Shown here piece after piece: positions 1 through 8,968 of a stretch of 47,400 nucleotides of DNA. Below the pieces are notes generated by a model. The model was not told the DNA's origin and did not search any database. It saw only the letters and a program-made list of their open reading frames with translations. The position numbers and the translations under genes were made by a program. Numbering within the stretch: the first letter of the stretch is position 1; each line of letters starts with the position of its first letter. Location of the stretch: contig CAYWXG010000015.1 in NCBI GenBank assembly GCA_964462445.1, positions 1 through 47,400 of the forward strand, given 5' to 3'. This DNA comes from JAGBWK01 sp964462445. Its GTDB lineage: Bacteria; Bacteroidota; Bacteroidia; Bacteroidales; Muribaculaceae.

Positions 1-87
1 TTGACCATTTGGCTCTTTAGAATATATTTTACCAACTAAAATGACCATTAGACCCACAATTTTATAAAACGCAAGACCTATTGTATT

Positions 88-119
88 AGAAAAAGCCTTG
101 CATCATTTAAATGCAAGGC
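88..119 (-). terminator. Intrinsic terminator downstream of dnaA
   Basis: A 9-bp perfect stem (GCCTTGCAT at 95-103 and ATGCAAGGC at 111-119) with a 7-base loop lies 32 bases past the dnaA stop. Read on the minus strand it is followed by a run of five T. This is a classic rho-independent terminator for dnaA. Confidence 0.85.
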
Positions 120-150
120 ATAAACCATAAATCCATAAACTATTTTATCA

Positions 151-1536
151 TTATCCTTTCATGAAATCTCTTTCTATGCTTGCAACATCCTCTTGAAGTT
201 GCTTTTCATGTGCCAAGCGATCTTCAATGCTTTTACAAGCGTATAAAACAGTTGCATGTGTACGAGATAATCTCGTACCAATTGCCGTAAGAGCCATCTT
301 AGCATGTTTTTTAGCCATATACATTACCATTTGACGAGCATCCGAAACTTCACGCTTACGTGATTTTGTGAAAATTGCGTCCGGCTCTATATTGTAATGA
401 GCACTTACGCTCTGTGTGACCATCTCAAAGTTAATCTGCTTTTTGTTAATTTTGACTGAATTTGAAATTACTGTTCTTGTTAAATCATGGTCAATAGGCC
501 TATTTAGAATTGTAGCACGAGTAACCAATGAAACCATAATGCCTTCTAACTCTCGAATACTACCTGTAACATTAGTTGCAATAAATTCAATAAGTTCATC
601 GGGAACAGGCAATCCTTCTTGTTCAGCAATACGTGTAAGGACACTACGACGCAAATTCATATCAGGACGTTCCAACTCAACAGTCATACCCCACTTCATG
701 CGAGTCAGCAATCTTTCGGGCATACCTTTAAGCATAGACGGAGAACAATCGCTTGAGATAATTATCTGTTTATTATTTAGATGAAGATGACTGAATATGT
801 GAAAGAACGTGTTCTGTGTTTTCTCTTTATCAATCAAATCCTGAATATCATCAATAATCAAAACATCTATACTCTGATAAAAGTGAATAAAATCATTGAT
901 TCGACCATTACGAGACGCAACAGTAAATTGACTTTCAAACAAACGTGAACTTATATATAAAATACGTAGTTGTGGACAATTTTCTTTCAAACTCAGTCCT
1001 ATAGCATGCATAAGATGAGTCTTTCCTACACCCGATGGACCAAAAATAAACAAAGGGTTAAATGTTTTATTGTTGGGATCACTTCCTATTGCTTTGCCAA
1101 TTGATAATGCAATTTTATTACACTCTGACCCACAATAGTTGTCAAATGTATATCGGGGGTTTAATTGAGAATCAAATGGTACTTGAGCCGGAGTATTAAA
1201 AGGATTGGCAGGAGCTAACCCTTTTTGAGGAGCAGGAGAAGGTGCCGCACTTCTAATGTCGACCGCAGTAGATGTGTCATCTTGCACCTGATTATAATGA
1301 TAGAACAGCTTTGTATTTGATCCGAAAACACGCTTGATGGCACTGCCAAGAAGATGAGAATACTTTTCTTCTATATATTCTACATAAAAAGAAGTTGGGA
1401 CGGTAAGAGTAACCTTACCATCGACAAAATTTTTGAGCGTGATAGGCCGAAACCACGCATCAAATTGCTGAGGGGGAATATTATCGCTTATTATTTTTAA
1501 GCAATCCCCCCATTGTTGGGTAGAAGATTTTTCCAT
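151..1536 (-). CDS. dnaA: Chromosomal replication initiator protein DnaA
   Basis: DnaA binds DnaA boxes at oriC, forms an ATP-dependent filament and opens the origin. All four domains are visible in 461 residues, a normal length. There is an N-terminal oligomerisation domain, then a Pro/Ala-rich linker (about 95-125). The AAA+ domain carries Walker A GPSGVGKTH (about 168-176) and a Walker B motif reading VLIIDDIQ. The C-terminal DNA-binding domain contains the SRTHATVLYA signature stretch. A TTG lies directly before the ATG at 1536; the ATG is preferred as the start. The gene is monocistronic, with a terminator at 88-119. No oriC was identified beside it. Confidence 0.98.
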   Translation of the reverse strand: MEKSSTQQWGDCLKIISDNIPPQQFDAWFRPITLKNFVDGKVTLTVPTSFYVEYIEEKYSHLLGSAIKRVFGSNTKLFYHYNQVQDDTSTAVDIRSAAPSPAPQKGLAPANPFNTPAQVPFDSQLNPRYTFDNYCGSECNKIALSIGKAIGSDPNNKTFNPLFIFGPSGVGKTHLMHAIGLSLKENCPQLRILYISSRLFESQFTVASRNGRINDFIHFYQSIDVLIIDDIQDLIDKEKTQNTFFHIFSHLHLNNKQIIISSDCSPSMLKGMPERLLTRMKWGMTVELERPDMNLRRSVLTRIAEQEGLPVPDELIEFIATNVTGSIRELEGIMVSLVTRATILNRPIDHDLTRTVISNSVKINKKQINFEMVTQSVSAHYNIEPDAIFTKSRKREVSDARQMVMYMAKKHAKMALTAIGTRLSRTHATVLYACKSIEDRLAHEKQLQEDVASIERDFMKG

Positions 1537-1910
1537 CAAGTGTATAGTTTAAGGGCTGTTCTTTAGTTATACAAATTTCATATAATTTTTTCTTAAAAAA
1601 AAGTATAATTTTATTTGCAAATTAAACAAAAGGTATAAGTTATCTGTCTGTCAGCAATTTAACAACTCGTGGAACATTTAGTTAATCAATTACTAAAGGT
1701 AATATTCGCAATTATCTGTGAATTAAGAGAATACCCAATATGCATACAAACTTATTTCTCCGTGAAAAAGTTAATCAAATATTACAATTCCCCCTTATAT
1801 CAACAATTTTTGATAATTTTTATAATTTTTCTTACCGCCACGCTTTATTTAGACTAAATATAAATAACGCAAGCTAACGAAAATTTTTGCTATATATAAA
1901 TATAACGAAA
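1537..1910. other. AT-rich intergenic region between dnaA and priA
   Basis: This 374-bp stretch holds the upstream region of dnaA and the 3' flank of priA. It is very AT-rich. One DnaA-box-like sequence with a mismatch (TGTGAATTA, near 1717) was seen, but no cluster of boxes, so it is not called an origin. An open frame on the plus strand (1669-1857) has no recognisable protein character and is not called. Confidence 0.5.
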
Positions 1911-4373
1911 TTATGGATCAACATCATAATATATCTGCGTACTCTTTATCGCAGGATTTTTTGCCATAGACTCATAAGTCGACTTTAAAATGAGTCGAAG
2001 TTTTTCAAGAGAAGCGCCATTCTCAACCTTTATCATTATTTTTTGTATATAAAGGGATTTTACGCGCGTAACACGAGGTTGATCGGGTCCACTTACTCTA
2101 TTACCAAGCTGTGTAGATAATTGACCAGCGTAGGTATGAGAAAATTGTTGCAAAATTGATGCATCAGCATGCTTCAAGTAAATATAAATAATACGAGTAA
2201 ATGGTGGATATAGATAGGTTTTTCGTTCTTCTATTTCAAAATTGAAAAAATCAATGTAGTTATGATTAGCTACAAATTTTAATATTGGATGTTCAGGAGT
2301 ATATGTTTGAATTACAACTTCGTTTCCTTCTGTATCACCACGTCCCGCACGTCCGGAAACTTGTTCCAGCATATTATATGCTCGCTCTGACGCTTTAAAA
2401 TCCGGATTATTTATCAGTTCATCGGCATTAATCACAACAACAGATGATACAGAGCCAAAATCGAGACCTTTTGTCACCATCTGAGTCCCAACTAAAATAT
2501 CGGCTTTATGAGATGAAAAAGCATCGATTATAGCTTCATAACCATCTTTATTTCGAGTAGTATCGAGGTCCATACGAAGCACCTTATGAGTGGGAAATAT
2601 GTTTTCGATTTCCCCTTCAACTCGCTCCGTTCCGTAGCCTACAACTTCAATCGAAGGTTGATGACATTGAGGACAAAAATCAGGTAATTCATATAATGCA
2701 CCACAATAATGACACACTAATCTACGAGAATGATTATGGTATGTTAAAGAAACATCACAATATTGGCATTTTGGGACCCATGCACATTGCTTACATCTAA
2801 CTATTGGAGCAAAACCTCGGCGGTTTCGAAATAATATTGCTTGACAAGAGTTGTTAACCGCGCTATTAATACTATTTATTGCATCAAGAGAAAGAGGACC
2901 ATTAACTTCACCTTTTTGTCTTGCGCGTTTCATGTCAACAATGTGAATTGGAGGTAAGGGAAGATCATTATATCGAGTGGAAAGACTTACCAACCCAAAC
3001 TTCCCATTTTTCGCTTTGTAATACGTCTCAATTGCCGGTGTCGCGCTTCCAAGCAGTGCTTTAGCGCCATGCATTGACGCCAAAACAAGAGCAACATCTC
3101 TTGCATTATAACGAGGAGCAGGGTCTGCCTGTTTATAACTTGCCTCATGCTCTTCATCTACAATAACCAACCCCAAGTGACCAAATGGAAGGAATAAAGA
3201 GGATCTTGCACCTAAAATAACACGTGGACCTGACTCCGAAAGCATTGTCTTCCAAATATCAACTCGTTCATTGTCGGAAAATTTTGAATGATAGACAACG
3301 ATACTATTTCCGAAAATATTTTGTAGTCGTCGAGTTAATTGAGTTGTCAATGCGATTTCAGGGACAAGATATAACACTTGTTCACCACGATTTAATGCGG
3401 CATGAATAAGGTGTGAATATATCTCCGTTTTACCACTTGATGTAACTCCATGTAAAAGCACTGTTGATTTTTCCCGCCATTGCTCGGTAATTTCATCACA
3501 AGCTTTCATCTGAGCGTGTGTTAACAATGGCAATTTTCCTAACGGAGTCCCATCGAATTTAAAACGATTTATTTCACATCGTTCAATTCTTGCCAGCCCC
3601 TTTTTAACAACAGCATTAAGTATTGCAGAGGTAACTCTGGCACGTTCAAGAAGTTCTTTTTTGTCAACAGTCTTTACCATAGCATCTTTACGACAAATGC
3701 CACTCATTTCTGTTAACGTCATCAACAGTCGCTCTTGCTTCTTTGCCGACTTAACTTCGGCAAAAGCGTTTGCCATTGTAGAAATATCATACATCGGCAA
3801 CACTACTGTTTGCTTAATAGCTCGATATCGCTCAACAATTTTTTCTGAAATAATCAACAAACCTTTGTCAATCATCAGAGTAATTAGCGCCGGGAGATTT
3901 TTAACCGTAACTTCACGCGCTATTGCCGATACTGCCATACACTTATTTTCGCCAAGCAATGACATTATCAAAACCTCTCGTTCCTCTAAATCCCATTCCC
4001 CTTCCGGTTCATAATCGGGATTTATTTCCACAAAAGTTTCACTCTCTACTTTCAGTCCGGAAGGAACTGCAGCCTTATATACATCGCCGGTAGCACACAT
4101 ATAATAATCGGCTACCCATTTCCACAATTTCAATTGTGGATGTTTAACGATAGGAAAATTATCCAGAACGACTGCAATATCTTTAATTTCGAACCCTTCC
4201 GGCGCCTTATTAGTCAACGAACTTACTATACCGGTATAATATTTCTTTCGTCCGAAAGGGATAATCACCCTATATCCAACTTTTACACTGCTTTCTAAAT
4301 CAGCCGGAATTGAATACGTAAAAGTTGAATCAAGCGGGAGTGGTAATATTATTTCGGCATACCAACGCGACAT
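1911..4373 (-). CDS. priA: Primosomal replication restart helicase PriA
   Basis: PriA recognises stalled or collapsed forks and reloads the replisome; it is a 3'-5' superfamily 2 helicase. The 820-residue protein has the N-terminal fork-binding domain, Walker A GVTSSGKTEIY (about 313-323), the DEEH box in VIVDEEHEASYKQ, and the paired zinc-binding region with CKQC, CQYC, CHYC and CPQC. It also has the helicase motif QVSGRAGRG near 680. It is the last gene of a likely three-gene operon, starting 37 bases after the MCE-family gene. The start ATG at 4373 gives the usual beginning, MSRWYAEIILPLP. No defects were seen. Confidence 0.97.
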   Translation of the reverse strand: MSRWYAEIILPLPLDSTFTYSIPADLESSVKVGYRVIIPFGRKKYYTGIVSSLTNKAPEGFEIKDIAVVLDNFPIVKHPQLKLWKWVADYYMCATGDVYKAAVPSGLKVESETFVEINPDYEPEGEWDLEEREVLIMSLLGENKCMAVSAIAREVTVKNLPALITLMIDKGLLIISEKIVERYRAIKQTVVLPMYDISTMANAFAEVKSAKKQERLLMTLTEMSGICRKDAMVKTVDKKELLERARVTSAILNAVVKKGLARIERCEINRFKFDGTPLGKLPLLTHAQMKACDEITEQWREKSTVLLHGVTSSGKTEIYSHLIHAALNRGEQVLYLVPEIALTTQLTRRLQNIFGNSIVVYHSKFSDNERVDIWKTMLSESGPRVILGARSSLFLPFGHLGLVIVDEEHEASYKQADPAPRYNARDVALVLASMHGAKALLGSATPAIETYYKAKNGKFGLVSLSTRYNDLPLPPIHIVDMKRARQKGEVNGPLSLDAINSINSAVNNSCQAILFRNRRGFAPIVRCKQCAWVPKCQYCDVSLTYHNHSRRLVCHYCGALYELPDFCPQCHQPSIEVVGYGTERVEGEIENIFPTHKVLRMDLDTTRNKDGYEAIIDAFSSHKADILVGTQMVTKGLDFGSVSSVVVINADELINNPDFKASERAYNMLEQVSGRAGRGDTEGNEVVIQTYTPEHPILKFVANHNYIDFFNFEIEERKTYLYPPFTRIIYIYLKHADASILQQFSHTYAGQLSTQLGNRVSGPDQPRVTRVKSLYIQKIMIKVENGASLEKLRLILKSTYESMAKNPAIKSTQIYYDVDP

Positions 4374-4410
4374 TGCTCATAAAACTGAATAGATGAGGAG
4401 TTATAAAAAA

Positions 4411-5310
4411 TTAAAGCAACTTAATGCTAATGTAGCGTTTGGGATTTTTGCGAATATCAATCAACAAAGAATCAATGCTTAATGTCGCTTTAGTCAAATT
4501 ATTATAAAGCGTTGAATCGTTCAACAAAGCACCGACAGTAGAGTTGGAGCTTTGAAGTTGAGCGGTAAGTGTTGCAAGATCAGCCGATATTTGATTAATA
4601 TTATTAAGGGTAGAATCAATAGGAGCATCAGCCACTTGTGAAGTTACGGCATTTAGGTCATTGACAATATTATTAACTGATGTCACTACGTCATTTACCG
4701 TAGACATCGTTGATGGCAACGCTTTCATAGTGGCATTAAGAGATGTAGCTGCTGAACTAAGTGTAGCCGTCAACACAGAAATATTATCAAGCGAATGTAA
4801 TAAGGCCTCATTTCCGGTCAGATTGTTAATATTAGTAAATATTGAGTCAATCTTCGGCATAATATTGTTAACTCCGGGTAGTAATTGTTCGGACACCTGA
4901 TCCATCATACCAGACATAATCGCCGCAGGTATTGTATCCCCCGGATGATAATATTCATTATTTTTAGCCATATCAATCTTCACTGATGCCGTACCTAACA
5001 GACTACTTTCAATCAAAGCTGATGAATTTACGGGAACTTTAAATTTCTTATCAAGGCTAATCGATACTAAAACACATCCAGGGCGATCGTACATCAATTC
5101 GACATTGTCAACTTGACCGATTTTGTAGCCATTGACCGTCACCGGGGCCGCCACTTCAAGTCCCTTTACATCGTTGTAGACTGCATAATAATAGTTAGAT
5201 GGTTTAAATATACTAACTCCTTTTAAGTACTCAATACCAAAGAATAATACAGCCAGTGCGATAAGCACGCAGGCTCCTATCATCATCTCTTTTGTGAAAA
5301 TCTTTTTCAT
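4411..5310 (-). CDS. MlaD-like MCE-family lipid transport protein
   Basis: MCE proteins are periplasmic substrate-binding subunits of ABC systems that move phospholipids between the membranes. This 299-residue protein has an N-terminal anchor helix (about 10-28), then one MCE domain with the characteristic stretch APVTVNGYKIGQVDNVEL (about 55-72). A long C-terminal part (about 150-290) is rich in Asn, Ser, Thr and Leu with heptad-like spacing, probably helical. The gene lies 39 bases after the cell-wall amidase and 37 before priA. The matching ATPase and permease are not in this window, which is common in Bacteroidetes. The substrate is inferred from the family. Confidence 0.88.
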   Translation of the reverse strand: MKKIFTKEMMIGACVLIALAVLFFGIEYLKGVSIFKPSNYYYAVYNDVKGLEVAAPVTVNGYKIGQVDNVELMYDRPGCVLVSISLDKKFKVPVNSSALIESSLLGTASVKIDMAKNNEYYHPGDTIPAAIMSGMMDQVSEQLLPGVNNIMPKIDSIFTNINNLTGNEALLHSLDNISVLTATLSSAATSLNATMKALPSTMSTVNDVVTSVNNIVNDLNAVTSQVADAPIDSTLNNINQISADLATLTAQLQSSNSTVGALLNDSTLYNNLTKATLSIDSLLIDIRKNPKRYISIKLL

Positions 5311-5349
5311 ATATTGTTATATTTTTTATACTTAACTTAATACTGCTAT

Positions 5350-6480
5350 CTATAAATTTACACGTTTGCCATTTTCCATTTTAATCACAAATGCCTGTGG
5401 AAACTTCTTTCGAAGCTTGCGCATCGCAATTTCAGCATCGTGCTTGGTTTTATGATGTCCGACAGTGTATTTATACATCCCTTTGTCAAAATATTCGTTT
5501 ACATTTTCACCTTTGAATAATTTTGATGATAAAGACAATTGGGTGTCGTTTGCCAGCACTTGTACTCGATACTCGATGCCTGTAGATGTATTATCCCCGA
5601 TTTCTAAATCATTAGAATCTCCAGAGTTGTTTTGTTGAAAAGTGTTATCATTATCTTCAACTTCTTTAGAGGGAGCAATTGCCGGTCTGTTTCCTTCAAT
5701 AGCATCATAATATTCTTCAAAAGCTTGATAAAGGGACTTTGCCATTTTGTCAACGCCATTGCTTGATGCCATAAACCGCTCAGCATTAGGGTTGCTTATG
5801 AAATCTAATTCGACTAATACAGAAGGCATTCCAACAGACCAAAGCACCCAAAATCCGGCTTGTTTAACTCCTTTATCAGCGCGCCCCGCAGTTTTAACCA
5901 AATAATCTTTTGCGAGAGTTGCGAATTCAATACTTCTATCGAGGTGCATACTCTGATTTAGTTCGAATGCTATATATGATTCGGGGGAATTAGGATCAAA
6001 TCCTTGATATTTCTGAGAATAATCCTCCTCAAGATACATTACGGCATTTTCACGTTGTGCTACTGCGAGGTTGCTTTCCGACCGATGCAATCCACAAGTA
6101 TATACCTCAGCACCGCTGACCGTTGCACGACGTTTATTTTTCTTTGGCAAAGAATTAACATGAATCGAGATAAACAAATCACCATTAGCATTATTGGCAA
6201 TCTTTGCTCGTTCATTAAGAGCTATAAATACATCTTTGTCGCGGGTATAAACTACTTTTACATCGTCGGTGGAATATTTTTCTTTAATCTTATCACCTAG
6301 CTTCTTAGCAACATTCAGGTTAATTGTCTTCTCATTGGTTGTAGCACCAATTGCGCCATAGTCCTTGCCACCATGCCCAGGGTCAATAACAACAACGAAT
6401 AGCTTGGCTTCAGCATTTAATACTAAAGTCAACAAAAGCACGAGCGTTGTTATATATTTAAAATACCCCAACATATTCAT
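5350..6480 (-). CDS. N-acetylmuramoyl-L-alanine amidase (Amidase_3) with SPOR-like C-terminus
   Basis: This enzyme cleaves the amide bond between N-acetylmuramic acid and the stem peptide, usually for daughter-cell separation. The 376-residue precursor has a signal peptide (about 1-25), then a zinc amidase domain with VVIDPGHGGKDYGAIG (about 30-45) and SIHVNSLPKK. A low-complexity Asn/Asp linker (about 275-305) leads to a C-terminal domain (about 310-376) of SPOR-like character. SPOR domains bind glycan strands stripped of peptides. A -7 element (TAAATTTG, 6485-6492) stands 4 bases before the ATG, so the transcript may have almost no leader. It is the first gene of the amidase-MCE-priA unit. 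Confidence 0.92.
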   Translation of the reverse strand: MNMLGYFKYITTLVLLLTLVLNAEAKLFVVVIDPGHGGKDYGAIGATTNEKTINLNVAKKLGDKIKEKYSTDDVKVVYTRDKDVFIALNERAKIANNANGDLFISIHVNSLPKKNKRRATVSGAEVYTCGLHRSESNLAVAQRENAVMYLEEDYSQKYQGFDPNSPESYIAFELNQSMHLDRSIEFATLAKDYLVKTAGRADKGVKQAGFWVLWSVGMPSVLVELDFISNPNAERFMASSNGVDKMAKSLYQAFEEYYDAIEGNRPAIAPSKEVEDNDNTFQQNNSGDSNDLEIGDNTSTGIEYRVQVLANDTQLSLSSKLFKGENVNEYFDKGMYKYTVGHHKTKHDAEIAMRKLRKKFPQAFVIKMENGKRVNL

Positions 6481-6484
6481 TTTA

Positions 6485-6492
6485 CAAATTTA
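6485..6492 (-). promoter_or_regulatory. -7 promoter element before the amidase operon
   Basis: TAAATTTG on the minus strand matches the Bacteroidetes -7 consensus TAnnTTTG. Only 4 bases separate it from the start codon. No well-spaced -33 TTTG was found. Confidence 0.45.
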
Positions 6493-6555
6493 GATAAAAT
6501 CTCACAAATATCAGCCCACTTTAAGTTTGAAATTTCGTTAAATAATATTTTTGAC

Positions 6556-6563
6556 TAATTTTG
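6556..6563 (+). promoter_or_regulatory. -7 promoter element for the GldB-like gene
   Basis: TAATTTTG fits TAnnTTTG and leaves about 21 bases before the ATG at 6585. The -33 element is weak (TTCG at 6534-6537, 18-bp spacing). Confidence 0.5.
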
Positions 6564-6584
6564 TAAACTATTCAACCAAAAATC

Positions 6585-7577
6585 ATGAAGCAGTTTAATC
6601 TCAATATAATAGCTTTATCACTAATATTCACATTCTGTAGTTGCAATAGCAACCGAAATGGTAATTCAGCGACAACTAAAGCCGAGTTTACACGGCTTGA
6701 TAATATCGTTGCTAATTTTTCATCCTACCATTCAAATGAGCAAATGGCAATTATAGATTCATTGTCAATCCCACTCTCTGATTATATTTATCTAATGGGG
6801 GCTTCTACCGGCGATATTTCGGCATCAATTGACTCCTTAAGTCACACTGCTGCATTTGCAATGTTCAAACCGGAGGTTGATAAAGTGTTTTCATCTACGG
6901 AAATCCTTGAAAATAACTTAGGAAAAATCAATACAAATATTCAGGAGATATTACCATCACTTCCCGACTACATGTTTTTCGGAATAATTTCCCCTTACCG
7001 TCAGCAAGTGATGCTCGTAGACTCTACAATATATGTTGCATTAAATCATTATCTCGGAGCAAATCACGAAGCATATAGTTCAATGCCGGAGTTTACTCGA
7101 GCGACCAAACAATCCGCATACATTCCGATTGATGTTGCTGAAGCTATAGTTTCTGTTGAATATCCATATGTTGCGGAGGACACCCCAACGGCAATTCAAT
7201 ATCTGCTATATGAAGGAGCAAAAGTTCAGGCGATTTCAATGCTGACCGGCATTGATGATATTCCAACTCTTATGGGGTGGGGAGCACAACAAGCATCATC
7301 GGTTGAATTGCAAGAGGCTGCTATATGGAGAAAAATGGCAGAAGACAATATAATATACTCGACAGATATGTCGATTGCACGACGCCTTTGTGAACCTGCT
7401 CCTAATTCTCGTGCCATTTCTCCTGACTTGCCCGGCAGAGTTGGGCGTTATATCGGATATCGCATAGTTAGTTCATATATAGAAAATAACCCAAGCACTA
7501 CCCTTTTAGATATTCTCTCCCCCGACTTCTATAATAATCCTTCAACTCTAATTAATTCATCATATTCACCGAAATAA
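6585..7577 (+). CDS. gldB: GldB-like gliding-motility-family lipoprotein
   Basis: The 330-residue protein begins with a lipoprotein signal peptide ending in cysteines at residues 18 and 20. The middle segment has the style of GldB: PDYMFFGIISPYRQQVML, VALNHYLGANHEAY and YIPIDVAEAIVSVEYP. GldB is an outer-membrane-associated lipoprotein needed for gliding in Flavobacterium. Homologues persist in non-gliding Bacteroidales, where the role is not settled. The gene stands alone, divergent from the amidase operon, and converges on rpsO across a bidirectional terminator. The family call rests on motif resemblance only. Confidence 0.72.
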   Translation: MKQFNLNIIALSLIFTFCSCNSNRNGNSATTKAEFTRLDNIVANFSSYHSNEQMAIIDSLSIPLSDYIYLMGASTGDISASIDSLSHTAAFAMFKPEVDKVFSSTEILENNLGKINTNIQEILPSLPDYMFFGIISPYRQQVMLVDSTIYVALNHYLGANHEAYSSMPEFTRATKQSAYIPIDVAEAIVSVEYPYVAEDTPTAIQYLLYEGAKVQAISMLTGIDDIPTLMGWGAQQASSVELQEAAIWRKMAEDNIIYSTDMSIARRLCEPAPNSRAISPDLPGRVGRYIGYRIVSSYIENNPSTTLLDILSPDFYNNPSTLINSSYSPK

Positions 7578-7580
7578 AAT

Positions 7581-7613
7581 ATCAAGGGGCGTGTCGGATG
7601 ACACACCCCTTGA
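7581..7613. terminator. Bidirectional terminator between the GldB-like gene and rpsO
   Basis: A nearly perfect stem, with arms TCAAGGGGCGTGT and ACACACCCCTTGA, sits in the 66-bp gap between two convergent genes. A-rich and T-rich flanks on either side suit termination in both directions. Confidence 0.8.
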
Positions 7614-7643
7614 TTGTAATCTTCAAGTAGATAGCCTCGGCTC

Positions 7644-7919
7644 TTACTTTCTGATACCAAGCTCTTTTTGAGCGATGATTGCACGGTAACGATTGATGTC
7701 TTTCTTAGCAAGGTAGTCAAGAAGACGACGACGTTTACCTACGAGCATCTTAAGAGCGCGAGCAGTTGTATAATCTTTATGATTTGACTTCAAGTGTTGA
7801 GTCAAATGAGCGATACGGACTGAGAATAATGCAATCTGTGCTTCAGGTGAGCCAGTGTCAGTCTTGCCCTTACCGTACTTCTCAAAGATTTCTACTTTTT
7901 CTTCAGAATTCAAATGCAT
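7644..7919 (-). CDS. rpsO: 30S ribosomal protein S15
   Basis: S15 binds 16S rRNA early in assembly of the small-subunit platform and contributes to an intersubunit bridge. The 91-residue protein matches the family throughout, including TDTGSPEAQIALFSVRIAHL, HKDYTTARAL and VGKRRRLLDYLAKKD. The gene is a single transcription unit with a good promoter (7972-8002), a leader of about 47 bases and a terminator shared with the convergent GldB-like gene. S15 represses its own translation through its leader in several bacteria. The short leader here was not seen to fold into a recognisable binding site. Confidence 0.98.
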   Translation of the reverse strand: MHLNSEEKVEIFEKYGKGKTDTGSPEAQIALFSVRIAHLTQHLKSNHKDYTTARALKMLVGKRRRLLDYLAKKDINRYRAIIAQKELGIRK

Positions 7920-7971
7920 TCTTTCGGATGTTTAAGTGTTAATAAATAGAATATATGCTTAAAAAGCAGTG

Positions 7972-8002
7972 CAAAGATACAATATTTCCATCAATCAGCA
8001 AA
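7972..8002 (-). promoter_or_regulatory. rpsO promoter
   Basis: On the minus strand, TTTG (7999-8002) and TATCTTTG (7972-7979) are separated by 19 bp, a full match to the Bacteroidetes -33/-7 promoter. Confidence 0.8.
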
Positions 8003-8069
8003 ATTTTCCAAGAAATATTTATAAAGTTCGATAAATTTGCACTAAAAAATTTCAGTTGATTATCTTTAT

Positions 8070-8966
8070 TTATAATACGGGCTCAATTTTGGTATAATTA
8101 AATATAATAGGAAGTACATACCACACATTTAATTTTTTACCATTGTGCTCACCAGGGATGAATTTTGGCAAAAGGCGAACCACTCTCAATGCTTCTTCGT
8201 CAAAAACGGGAGATGTAGCTCTCAAAATTTGAGGAGAGCGAACATAACCTAATTTATCAATATAAAATTGTACGACGACTCTCACGACATTTTCTCCATC
8301 TGTATTCTCCGGGTATTTTAAATTGCCATAAATGAATTTGAGCAATTCAGTTTCGCCTCCGGGAAACTGAGGCATACGCTCTACGCTACTACCATAAATT
8401 AAATCCTCATCAATAGTATCACCTTCTATTTGCGCGACTTCAATTTGTGGAATTTTGTTTTTTCGGGTGGGGGCAACTTCTCCTTCAAGAATGTATAGGT
8501 CGTCAGGGTCGTGGAATATTTCCCCTTGAATAATCTCAACAACACCTGTATCTCTATCGGAAACAACATCTACTTTTGACATCGGAGTTTGAGAATGATT
8601 GGGTGTTTCAATATTTTCCACAATTCTTGTTATATCTTTGACTTCACCGCATTTTGAGGTTAAAGTTGTATCTTGAAAATCTTTGTGTGAAATAGGATTT
8701 GATTGATTTTTAACCGATTCACTGCTACAACCGGAAAGAAAAATCATGCCTGCTGAAATCCCGGCTAAAGCTACAGCTTTCCCTGCAAGAGAACGAGAGC
8801 GGAGCTGCTCCTCAAGATAGCGCACTTCTGCTTCACATTTGGGACATGTGCCAAGACAATCACCTTTATAGCGACATTCTGAGATTGCGAACTCTATGTC
8901 ATTCGCTTCAGCAATCTGACGACGTATTTCCTTCAATATCTTGCAAGTATACTTTCCTCGTGCCAT
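8070..8966 (-). CDS. TonB-family energy transducer with N-terminal cysteine-rich domain
   Basis: The C-terminal ~95 residues form a TonB C-terminal domain, including MPQFPGGETELLKFI, the central strand RVVVQFYIDKLGYV and FDEEALRVVRLLPKFIPG. TonB passes proton-motive force to outer-membrane receptors. The N-terminus is unusual: about 60 residues, presumably cytoplasmic, with Cys at 8, 31, 37, 41 and 44 in the pattern GDCLGTCPKCEAEVRYLE, which could bind zinc. A single hydrophobic helix follows (about 61-79). A long linker spans the periplasm. It starts 2 bases after the radical SAM gene, so the two are almost certainly cotranscribed. No ExbB/ExbD is nearby. It may act in signalling or an enzyme system rather than in general uptake. 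Confidence 0.85.
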   Translation of the reverse strand: MARGKYTCKILKEIRRQIAEANDIEFAISECRYKGDCLGTCPKCEAEVRYLEEQLRSRSLAGKAVALAGISAGMIFLSGCSSESVKNQSNPISHKDFQDTTLTSKCGEVKDITRIVENIETPNHSQTPMSKVDVVSDRDTGVVEIIQGEIFHDPDDLYILEGEVAPTRKNKIPQIEVAQIEGDTIDEDLIYGSSVERMPQFPGGETELLKFIYGNLKYPENTDGENVVRVVVQFYIDKLGYVRSPQILRATSPVFDEEALRVVRLLPKFIPGEHNGKKLNVWYVLPIIFNYTKIEPVL

Positions 8967-8968
8967 AG

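Noticed and set aside
1669..1857. 62-codon frame upstream of dnaA
   Set aside because: AT-rich, without a ribosome binding site or recognisable motif; probably chance.
1537..1910. oriC next to dnaA
   Set aside because: Only one DnaA-box-like sequence, with a mismatch, was seen. No cluster and no AT-rich 13-mers were identified.
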